Source of the DNA: Holophagae bacterium
GTDB lineage: Bacteria; Acidobacteriota; Thermoanaerobaculia; Thermoanaerobaculales; Sulfomarinibacteraceae
Direction: 5' to 3'
Length of the DNA stretch: 5,134 bases
NCBI GenBank assembly: GCA_030609785.1
Contig: JAUWTC010000238.1
Location: 1 to 5,134, forward strand
Positions within the stretch are counted from its first letter, which is position 1. Every line of letters starts with the position of its first letter. Positions 1 through 5,134 of this stretch are shown piece by piece. The position numbers and the translations under genes are program-made. Below the pieces are notes generated by a model. The model was not told the origin of the DNA. It ran no database searches and was given only the letters and a program-made list of their open reading frames with translations.

Positions 1-2853
1 CGAGTTCTTCAGATCCCATTTCCGTACAAAGTCCCAGTGCATCGGCATCCCGAAGACCCGTACCGTGATGCCGAATCCATAGGAGGCCAGACCGTCGCAC
101 AGCCGATCGTCTTCGCAGACGACAGTCCCGTCCTCGAGAATTTTCTCTCCGTAGAACTGAAAGCCAGGTTCGCCGAAGAAGTTGTACTCCTTATCGTCGA
201 AGACCGACCAGGCAGCACCGATATCGAAGAACAGCCGCCCCCGAACCTCTCCCAGGTGCATGAAGGCCAGGTCGAGCCGATCGATCAGCGGGAAGCGGTA
301 CTCGAAATTGACCAGGGCGTTCCTGTTGCCGGGGATGCCCCTGGTACGGTAGCCGCGCAGGGTGTCGTAACCGCCGATGGCATAAACATTTGGTTGATTA
401 CCGTTAGAGAAGACGCCGTAAAACCTCAATCCCAATTCCTGACGCCTGGATATTGCAACATATTTCCGCCACTCGAACTGGAAATCCCTGTAGAGAGACC
501 CACCTTCGTCCAGATCATATCCAGAGAAAAAGCGGGCCCGCCAGCGTGATCCCTGATGAGGACCGTAGTAGTTGAACTTGGTCGTGTCCCCGGTAATCCC
601 GAACGTCACCAGTGGCACCCAGTCTTCGGTGCTTTGGATCACGAGACCGGAACCGGTATAAAACGGAATTTCCGCCTTCCGGTCCTCGATCCCTACAGAA
701 CCCTCCAACCGGTAATAGGTCGACAGCGGGTACTGACCAAAGAGGGACACGCCGGTCCTCCTGAACAGTTGCTCTTTCTCGGTGAACCGGTCTCTCAGGG
801 GGTCGTAGCCGGTGATGTAGAAACTTCGGTCGTCGTACCCGAGAACACCCCAGTTCAATCGGCGTTCCTGGTTGGTCCAGGCGGCTCGAAAGTTGGAGAA
901 TGTGTCGAACGAATTCAGAGCGATCGTCAGCCGGCGGTCCCCGTAATGATCGGAAAAGAGCAGATAGGTGTACGAGGTGAAGTTCCCGTCCTGATCGACC
1001 CCGACGTTGACCGAAAGGTCATCCAGGAAAAAGCCCCTCTTTGCCTTCTTGCCACGGCTCAGGTCTACCGCCAGCGTAACCGCCGGCATGAAATCCTCAA
1101 GATCGAGGCCCAATTTCGGCTTCTCGATCTCCCCAACCTCCTCCGCCCGGTTGGGATCGGCGACGTACAGCTTCCAAATGCCTCTGGAAAAGCCCTGGTA
1201 CACCACTCGTTCACCTTCCAGGGTGTTGATCGGCGTCGGGTTCAATGCGGCGCCGATAACATGAGTCAATCGGTGAAGGGTACTGTCTTCAAGATCGTAA
1301 AAGTAGATATCCCAAACGCCCTGCTCTCGATCCGAGGCGAAGTACAACCTCTTTCCATCCCTGGAAAAGGCCGCTCCGTCCTCGCTTCCCGGACCGAAGG
1401 AGAGTTGGCGCCGTTCTCCGGTGCTGAGGTTGACCTCGCCCAGCTTGGCCTCGAACCCTTCCTGGGTGGTGAAGACCAGGCGCTCGCCGTCCGGCGAGTA
1501 GGCCGGCGCCCCGTCGAAGGCTTCGTTATCGGTCAGGTTGGTGACCGACCGGTCTTCCAGATCCATCTGGAAGATGTCGTAAAGGCCGTTTTTGACGGCA
1601 TGAAAGGCGATGAACCGGCCATCAGGGGACCAGGCCGGCTGGGCAGCCTGACCCAATTCCGGCGGAAGCTCGATCATCTCCAGGGTCTTTTCTTTGTAGA
1701 CGTCGAGAAGCAGGAGTACACGGTCGTTTTCCTTCCTGGCGAACGCCGCAACCTTGGCCCCATCCGGCGAAAAAGCAAGATCCCGTCCCATATTCGGTCC
1801 AACTGTCAGACCCTGGGCGATCGGATATCTATACTTCGTGGTGTAGCCCTTTGTCAGGTTCTTGAAGATCGTGCGATCCGGCACACCGAAAACCGCGACG
1901 TCAACTTCGTCCTTGGCAGTCGTGAAGGCCGCAACCAAATCACCGTTGGGCGATGCGATCGGAGAGAGCTCGGCCGTACGGCGCTTTACGCCGGAGTAGA
2001 AAATCGATCCGAATTCCCGCGGGGTCCCCCTGAGGTTGAAGTCCTTGTATTTGTGGCGGAGCCACGTCCGGAAGGCCGCATCGAACTCTTCGACGCTCAT
2101 TTTGAACACTCGGACCAATGGTCGCGAGACGTTGCCACTCATAGTGTTTCGGAAGGCAAAAATAAAGTCCCTCAGACCATCTTCGCCCCACTCGCTTTCG
2201 ATGAACTCGAAGACCGAATTCCCGAATCTGTAGGCCATGAAGCCACCAACCGGCTGTGCCAGGGACGGCACATTGTCCGACAGCGCGGCGTCCCGCATCC
2301 AGGCCTCGTCCAGCGAGTTCTGGTCTTTACCCAGATACGACGCCATGCCCTCCATGTACCAGAGAGGCGGTCTCTTGTAGAGTGCCCTGCCGCGTCGCCC
2401 CTGATAGAGGATCTCGTACTGAAAAATATGTCCCAACTCGTGCTGGATCAGTGCCTGCAATTCGCGCTTTGGGAGATCGACCGGAAGGACCATGCGATTC
2501 CTCGACGGCGTCGCAAAGGCCCCGACGCCTTCAGGGATGAAGTTGACAATGACGTTGGTCTGCTCGAACTCCGCGTGGGTCGCATAGATCAGCATGGGAA
2601 CCGGCTCGAGGATCTGGAAATTGAGCCGTCTGGCCAACTCGTCATAGGCGCTCTCGGCAAACGAGGCCACCTCATCCAGGGAGGGCTCCACTCGGTCGTA
2701 GTAGGAGATCCTGAAATGGGGCGTTTCGTAGACCTTCCAGTCGAAGGAGTCGTATCGGATCTTGTTCTTGCCGCCGATGTATCCCATCTGGGCCGCAGCC
2801 GGAACCGCCGCCAACAGCACCAATAGGGCTGGAATCGCAAGGCTCTTCTTCAT
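1..2853 (-). CDS. Peptidase MA-like / TolB-type propeller / Omp85-type barrel fusion protein (3' end off window)
   Basis: I read 951 residues without a stop; the frame is still open at base 1, so the C-terminus is missing, probably by a few tens of residues at most. Residues 1-21 are a signal peptide (MKKS, a Leu/Ala core, cleavage likely at AAA-Q). Residues about 24-275 form a gluzincin-type metallopeptidase-like domain: HELGH at 138-142, with a candidate third zinc ligand E168 in WYMEG, 26 residues downstream. Residues about 290-570 are a PD40/TolB-like beta-propeller with blade motifs SPNG 301, SPDG 362, SPDG 409, SPDG 453 and SRDG 497. From about 608 to the end, alternating strands and GGYDTLRGY (LRGY 832-835), followed by GNRNALVNFEYRFPL, match the C-terminal barrel of the Omp85/BamA/TamA superfamily. 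I see no POTRA repeats. The expected location is the outer membrane, with the first two domains probably periplasmic. The start is fixed by AAGGAGG five bases upstream. The substrate is unknown. Domain assignments rest on motifs, not on a search. Confidence 0.9.
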   Translation of the reverse strand, partial: MKKSLAIPALLVLLAAVPAAAQMGYIGGKNKIRYDSFDWKVYETPHFRISYYDRVEPSLDEVASFAESAYDELARRLNFQILEPVPMLIYATHAEFEQTNVIVNFIPEGVGAFATPSRNRMVLPVDLPKRELQALIQHELGHIFQYEILYQGRRGRALYKRPPLWYMEGMASYLGKDQNSLDEAWMRDAALSDNVPSLAQPVGGFMAYRFGNSVFEFIESEWGEDGLRDFIFAFRNTMSGNVSRPLVRVFKMSVEEFDAAFRTWLRHKYKDFNLRGTPREFGSIFYSGVKRRTAELSPIASPNGDLVAAFTTAKDEVDVAVFGVPDRTIFKNLTKGYTTKYRYPIAQGLTVGPNMGRDLAFSPDGAKVAAFARKENDRVLLLLDVYKEKTLEMIELPPELGQAAQPAWSPDGRFIAFHAVKNGLYDIFQMDLEDRSVTNLTDNEAFDGAPAYSPDGERLVFTTQEGFEAKLGEVNLSTGERRQLSFGPGSEDGAAFSRDGKRLYFASDREQGVWDIYFYDLEDSTLHRLTHVIGAALNPTPINTLEGERVVYQGFSRGIWKLYVADPNRAEEVGEIEKPKLGLDLEDFMPAVTLAVDLSRGKKAKRGFFLDDLSVNVGVDQDGNFTSYTYLLFSDHYGDRRLTIALNSFDTFSNFRAAWTNQERRLNWGVLGYDDRSFYITGYDPLRDRFTEKEQLFRRTGVSLFGQYPLSTYYRLEGSVGIEDRKAEIPFYTGSGLVIQSTEDWVPLVTFGITGDTTKFNYYGPHQGSRWRARFFSGYDLDEGGSLYRDFQFEWRKYVAISRRQELGLRFYGVFSNGNQPNVYAIGGYDTLRGYRTRGIPGNRNALVNFEYRFPLIDRLDLAFMHLGEVRGRLFFDIGAAWSVFDDKEYNFFGEPGFQFYGEKILEDGTVVCEDDRLCDGLASYGFGITVRVFGMPMHWDFVRKWDLKNS

Positions 2854-2858
2854 ACTCG

Positions 2859-2865
2859 CCTCCTT
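2859..2865 (-). promoter_or_regulatory. Shine-Dalgarno site of the peptidase/propeller/barrel gene
   Basis: On the minus strand AAGGAGG lies five bases before the ATG at 2853. It is a near-perfect anti-16S match and decides the start. The first codons after it encode a textbook signal peptide, which supports the same start. Confidence 0.9.
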
Positions 2866-2903
2866 GGAAACTCAGTGTGACCAGGACAAGAACATAATTG
2901 AAC

Positions 2904-2938
2904 CGCAAAGACGCAGAGATCGCAAAGGGAACGCAAAG
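2904..2938. repeat. Four short direct repeats of CGCA(A/G)AG
   Basis: CGCAAAG occurs at 2904-2910, 2921-2927 and 2932-2938, and the variant CGCAGAG at 2912-2918. The units start 8, 9 and 11 bases apart, so the spacing is loose rather than strictly tandem. The first unit lies within the left arm of the 15-bp inverted repeat. On the transcribed strand they read CTTTGCG or CTCTGCG, and they would lie in the leader of the barrel gene if the candidate promoter is used. Confidence 0.75.
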
Positions 2939-2949
2939 AAAGTATTGAA

Positions 2950-2980
2950 ATTATAATCCTTAGCGGTCTTTGCGGTTCAA
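2950..2980 (-). promoter_or_regulatory. Candidate sigma-70-type promoter for the downstream barrel gene
   Basis: On the minus strand, TTGAAC (2980-2975) is followed after 19 bases by a perfect TATAAT (2955-2950). The 19-base spacer is longer than the usual 17, which weakens the call. The -10 box sits in the self-complementary ATTATAAT, so TATAAT also reads on the plus strand, but there I found no suitably placed -35 box. A start near 2943 would give a leader of about 90 bases before the ATG at 2853. The -35 box falls inside one arm of the 15-bp inverted repeat. Confidence 0.4.
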
Positions 2981-3040
2981 AAATTGACCATGGGTTCATC
3001 GCCGGCAGTCCGCCATTCTGGGCAGAATTGCATGTACCGA

Positions 3041-3061
3041 AGCTGATAGCTGAGAGCTGAG
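3041..3061. repeat. Three tandem AGCTGA(T/G) heptamers after the stop codon
   Basis: AGCTGAT (3041-3047), AGCTGAG (3048-3054) and AGCTGAG (3055-3061) follow one another without gaps and end three bases from the stop codon of the gene at 3769-3065. AGCT is self-complementary, so weak structure is possible, but no long stem forms. It may be a relic of a dispersed intergenic repeat or simple slippage. No function can be assigned. Confidence 0.65.
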
Positions 3062-3064
3062 AAC

Positions 3065-3769
3065 TCACTTGAACAAATACCGCTTCGCCCTGATATACCG
3101 AGGAACGAAGATGCCCAACAGCCGATTTTCCAGGGTATACAGGTCGTCAAACATGTCGGTGTAGATCTCCAGTTTTCGTTCAGACTGCTCCTGGAAATCG
3201 GTAATCTGTTCGGAATGGACGATTTCGCCGGTCTGGCCGTCGAAAATCGTCACCAGAATGTCGTAGTCAAAACCGGTTTCTTCGATCATGACCTGCCGGA
3301 AGTAGGTCTTACCATCTTGCGGAGAAACGTACTCTTCGGTCTGGTAGCCGGCGCGGTCTCGAATATCGACGTCAATCGCCGCCGTTACGATGTACTCGGC
3401 CTCGGTTTCCCGCCCGATGTCCATCCAGAAGGGCGTGATTCCGACAAGTTCCAGCGGGTCTTTTGTTGGAACCGCCAAATCCTCGATCGGGTCGACCAAC
3501 TCCAGTCGTGTCTCCCGCCGCAGAAGGCGTCGGAGATAGCTCTCGAATTCGCGGGATGCGATCCGGTCCAGGCCTCGTGTGGCTTGTTCGGCTCGGGGTT
3601 CCACCATAATTGGGCCAATGTAGATTTTCTCGGTCCCGTCCAGGTCCAGTTCGGGCTCGACCTGGAGTACGATCATGATCTCCTTGGCCGAAACCTGAGC
3701 TGCCAACCCCCCGACAATGAGGGCGATCAGAACAACAATCAGCCATGCAATGTTACGACTGGGTTGCAT
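3065..3769 (-). CDS. Exported protein of unknown function, possibly CsgG/LpoB-like fold
   Basis: This encodes 234 residues. Residues 1-28 are a signal peptide or anchor: Arg5, a hydrophobic run at 7-24 (IAWLIVVLIALIVGGLAA), then QVSA-KE as a plausible cleavage site. There is no lipobox cysteine, and indeed no cysteine at all. The mature part starts with a strand ending in IYIGPI, has an Arg-rich helix (FESYLRRLLRRETRLELVDP), then EYIVTAAIDVDIRDR and DILVTIFDGQTGEIVHSE, and ends in a basic RYIRAKRYLFK. The pattern of 'IGPI..., short helix, AEYI(V/L)T, strand pairs, TGEIV' resembles CsgG/LpoB-type lipoproteins that assist envelope assembly, but this is fold-level intuition only. I chose ATG 3769 over an in-frame ATG at 3856 because GGAGG (3783-3779) precedes it by nine bases and the signal peptide begins there. 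It overlaps the TPR gene by 17 bases, so translational coupling is likely. Confidence 0.85.
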   Translation of the reverse strand: MQPSRNIAWLIVVLIALIVGGLAAQVSAKEIMIVLQVEPELDLDGTEKIYIGPIMVEPRAEQATRGLDRIASREFESYLRRLLRRETRLELVDPIEDLAVPTKDPLELVGITPFWMDIGRETEAEYIVTAAIDVDIRDRAGYQTEEYVSPQDGKTYFRQVMIEETGFDYDILVTIFDGQTGEIVHSEQITDFQEQSERKLEIYTDMFDDLYTLENRLLGIFVPRYIRAKRYLFK

Positions 3770-4253
3770 CACCCGCTCCCTCCGCCGTGGCATCATCGGC
3801 TCTTGAATCATCTGCCGAGTCATCATCGGACGGCTCGGGAGAGGCCGTCTCGTCATCGGGAGGTCCCGTCTCGGAATCCTTCTCTTTCTGATCCTCCCTC
3901 ACGATGTAGGTCGCATAGAACTCGTTGTAAAGGACAATATTTCGGCGAATTTTGGAGTTTCCCGGTTCAATCTCCAGGGCCCGTCTGTAGGCATCCCCGG
4001 CGTCGTCCCACCGCCCTACGGCCTCGAGGGAGACTGCCAAATTGCTCCAAATTTCGGCGTTACCAGGGGTCTTTTTGGAGGCGTGCTCGTATCGGGCCAT
4101 CGCTTCCTGCCAATAACCTCTTTTGGCCGCCTGGTATCCCTTACTCAGATCGTCGGCCGCGCTTTTTGCTGCCGGATCCCCCGCCCAACCCGGGGTTGTA
4201 AAGGCTACTGCCAATAAAAGAACCAACAGAATTGTGACGTGTCTTCGTTGCAT
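3753..4253 (-). CDS. Secreted TPR protein with acidic C-terminal tail
   Basis: This encodes 166 residues. Residues 1-24 are a signal peptide (MQRRH, core TILLVLLLAVAF, likely cleavage at PGWA-GD). Two clean 34-residue TPR units follow at 32-65 and 66-99, each ending in PGN and carrying the usual small/aromatic spacing (e.g. YWQEAMARYEHA, RWDDAGDAYRRALEIEPGN). A third partial helix, SKIRRNIVLYNEFYATYIV, caps the array. Residues 120-166 are a low-complexity acidic tail rich in Asp, Ser, Glu and Ala, probably disordered. TPRs bind proteins, so a scaffold or partner role in the envelope is likely; no enzymatic motif is visible. It starts 11 bases after the VWA gene stops and overlaps the next gene by 17 bases, as expected within one operon. 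There is no lipobox. Confidence 0.9.
   Translation of the reverse strand: MQRRHVTILLVLLLAVAFTTPGWAGDPAAKSAADDLSKGYQAAKRGYWQEAMARYEHASKKTPGNAEIWSNLAVSLEAVGRWDDAGDAYRRALEIEPGNSKIRRNIVLYNEFYATYIVREDQKEKDSETGPPDDETASPEPSDDDSADDSRADDATAEGAGDATQS
3779..3783 (-). promoter_or_regulatory. Shine-Dalgarno site deciding the start at 3769
   Basis: GGAGG on the minus strand lies nine bases before ATG 3769 and inside the last codons of the TPR gene. It supports this start over the ATG at 3856, which would add 29 Met/Arg/Pro-rich residues before the signal peptide. Confidence 0.75.
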
Positions 4254-4257
4254 CAGA

Positions 4258-4265
4258 CCTTCCTC
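4258..4265 (-). promoter_or_regulatory. Shine-Dalgarno site of the TPR gene
   Basis: GAGGAAGG on the minus strand lies four bases before ATG 4253 (its AGAGG part is about eight away) and shares a base with the TAG stop of the VWA gene. This suggests coupled translation of the two genes. Confidence 0.75.
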
Positions 4266-5134
4266 TAAAACCCGCCTGGGTAGTATCCCGAAATCGTTCT
4301 CACATCGACACCCTTTCGCTCGATCTCGACCTCGATTTTCCGCATTTCGTCTGATGGGCGCGTTGAATTCGAGGTGTAGGCCAGGATGTACTGCGTCCTC
4401 AACTCTTCGTCAATCTCCTCATAGATCCTATTCAGCTCGTTCTTTTTCCCAACAAAAAAGGCCCGTCCGCCGGACAATTCTGCCAGCGTCTTCAAATGGT
4501 GGCGTGTCATTATTTTCCTGGAGGGGAGGCCGATGCCGATGGTGTAGACAGTCACTCCCGAGCGCACGACAAAGTCCTTGACCGCGTTGAAGGAGTATTT
4601 CGAGGTGGTGTCTTCCCCGTCGGTGACGACGACCATGGCCTTCCGACCCCGAATGCCCGAGAACTGAAACAACCCCATGATCGTGGCGTCATACAGCGCG
4701 GTCGAGCGATCGGCATAGAGGGCCAACAGCGCATTTTCCAGGGTTTCAAAATCTGCCGTGAACGGCGCGAGGATGTCCGGCCTATCCGAAAAGGTCTCGA
4801 TAAAAGCCCGGTCACGAGGCCTCAAGAGCTTTCGAAGAAAACCCATGACGACCCTCTGCACGATCGGCAGCGTTGTCTGCATCGAACCCGAGGAGTCGAT
4901 GACTATCCCGAGGCGAATGGGGAGATTCTGGTGCAGGGAAACGTGTGAAATATCCTGGACAACACCGTCCTCAAGGACACGAAAGTCCTCTAGAGACAGA
5001 TCACGGACCGGCTTGCCCCCGCGATCGAGCACGGTCACGGGCAACTCGACGGAGGTCACCAAGACCACGCTTCCAAATTCGGGGGCGTTGATAAACTGAA
5101 GGTCCTCTGCCTCGGATCCGTCTTCCAGTGTGGC
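4265..5134 (-). CDS. VWA-domain protein, VWFA-related Acidobacterial type (5' end off window)
   Basis: The frame is open to the right edge, giving 289 residues of the C-terminal part. A GTG at 5068 is not a convincing start: the 22 residues before it read smoothly into the domain (EAEDLQFINAPEFG) and no good ribosome site precedes it. Numbering from the edge, residues 23-65 are a beta-rich lead-in containing VTVLDRGGKPVRDLSLEDF and RVLEDGVVQDI, which in this family precedes the VWA fold. The VWA domain follows at about 73-250 with a complete MIDAS: DSSGS at 80-84, T145 in STALYDAT and D172 in TDGED. A C-terminal extension (TQYILAYTSNS to GYYPGGF) matches the family's usual ending. VWA domains bind protein ligands through a divalent metal. 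The residues before 23 look like the end of another beta-sandwich domain, so the full protein is larger. It heads the visible operon. It contains no cysteine. Confidence 0.9.
   Translation of the reverse strand, partial: ATLEDGSEAEDLQFINAPEFGSVVLVTSVELPVTVLDRGGKPVRDLSLEDFRVLEDGVVQDISHVSLHQNLPIRLGIVIDSSGSMQTTLPIVQRVVMGFLRKLLRPRDRAFIETFSDRPDILAPFTADFETLENALLALYADRSTALYDATIMGLFQFSGIRGRKAMVVVTDGEDTTSKYSFNAVKDFVVRSGVTVYTIGIGLPSRKIMTRHHLKTLAELSGGRAFFVGKKNELNRIYEEIDEELRTQYILAYTSNSTRPSDEMRKIEVEIERKGVDVRTISGYYPGGF

Larger units (their letters stand above)
2898..2980. repeat. Interrupted 15-bp perfect inverted repeat
   Basis: TTGAACCGCAAAGAC at 2898-2912 is the exact reverse complement of GTCTTTGCGGTTCAA at 2966-2980, separated by 53 bases. 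It is intergenic. Neither arm is followed directly by a T-run, so it is not a standard intrinsic terminator. The composition resembles the CGCAAAG-rich dispersed intergenic repeats I recall from many environmental bacterial genomes. Only one copy lies in this window, so dispersal cannot be shown here. Confidence 0.8.
2854..3064. other. Intergenic region with repeats
   Basis: This 211-base gap between the exported-protein gene and the barrel gene is AT-richer than the flanking genes. It holds the heptamer repeat, the 15-bp inverted repeat, the CGCAAAG units, the candidate promoter and the barrel-gene ribosome site. A small hairpin, ATTCT/AGAAT with loop GGGC (3015-3028), is too weak to be called a terminator. 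I see no credible small gene here. Confidence 0.8.

Noticed and set aside
556..2826. Plus-strand open frame of 756 codons (with another of 170 codons at 37-549 in the same frame)
   Set aside because: It lies codon-for-codon opposite the barrel-protease gene. Stops there need TTA, CTA or TCA codons in the real gene, which hardly uses them: the breaks at 547-549 and 2824-2826 are a TCA and a CTA. The translation shows no domain, whereas the minus strand shows a signal peptide, HELGH, propeller motifs and a barrel.
2898..2980. Intrinsic terminator for the upstream operon
   Set aside because: The 15-bp arms are 53 bases apart and no T-run directly follows the second arm on the minus strand, so it does not fit the standard form.
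3015..3028. Small ATTCT/AGAAT hairpin
   Set aside because: A five-base AT-rich stem without a T-run is expected by chance.
3770..3856. N-terminal extension of the exported protein to ATG 3856
   Set aside because: The extra 29 residues are Met/Arg/Pro-rich, translate the TPR gene's acidic-tail codons in another frame, and would bury the signal peptide. A good ribosome site precedes ATG 3769 instead.
3215..4201. Plus-strand open frame of 328 codons
   Set aside because: It runs across two well-supported minus-strand genes and their overlap, and its translation turns into Arg/Pro/Ser-rich low complexity, typical of an antisense shadow.

Overview
All genes in this window lie on the minus strand and read from right to left. 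They encode four exported proteins: a von Willebrand factor A (VWA) protein cut by the right edge, a small TPR protein, an exported protein of about 234 residues that I do not firmly recognise, and a very large outer-membrane-type protein cut by the left edge. The VWA protein has the layout of the 'VWFA-related Acidobacterial domain' family. With the Omp85-type barrel and the moderately GC-rich codon use, this suggests a Gram-negative environmental bacterium, most likely Acidobacteriota or a close relative. That assignment is an inference from family resemblance only.

Layout, in order of transcription. Positions 5134-4265 hold the C-terminal 289 residues of the VWA protein, with an intact metal-ion site (MIDAS). 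Eleven bases later, 4253-3753 encodes a secreted protein with two TPR repeats and a strongly acidic tail. Its last codons overlap by 17 bases the start of the next gene, 3769-3065, a signal-peptide-bearing protein that may have a CsgG/LpoB-like fold. These three genes are packed like one operon. A 211-base intergenic region (3064-2854) follows. It holds a heptamer repeat just after the stop codon, a perfect 15-bp inverted repeat with four CGCA(A/G)AG units inside or beside it, and a promoter-like TATAAT/TTGAAC pair within that repeat. The last gene, 2853 to beyond position 1, has an excellent Shine-Dalgarno site. It encodes at least 951 residues: signal peptide, HELGH zinc-metallopeptidase-like domain, TolB/PD40-type beta-propeller, and a C-terminal Omp85-type barrel with an LRGY motif.

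The shared strand, tight spacing and universal export signals suggest an envelope-associated function, with VWA and TPR parts as protein-binding modules and the last protein at the outer membrane. No substrate can be read from the sequence. The most unusual items are the protease-propeller-barrel fusion and the repeat-embedded promoter. I saw no tRNA, rRNA, CRISPR array, insertion sequence or clear intrinsic terminator.
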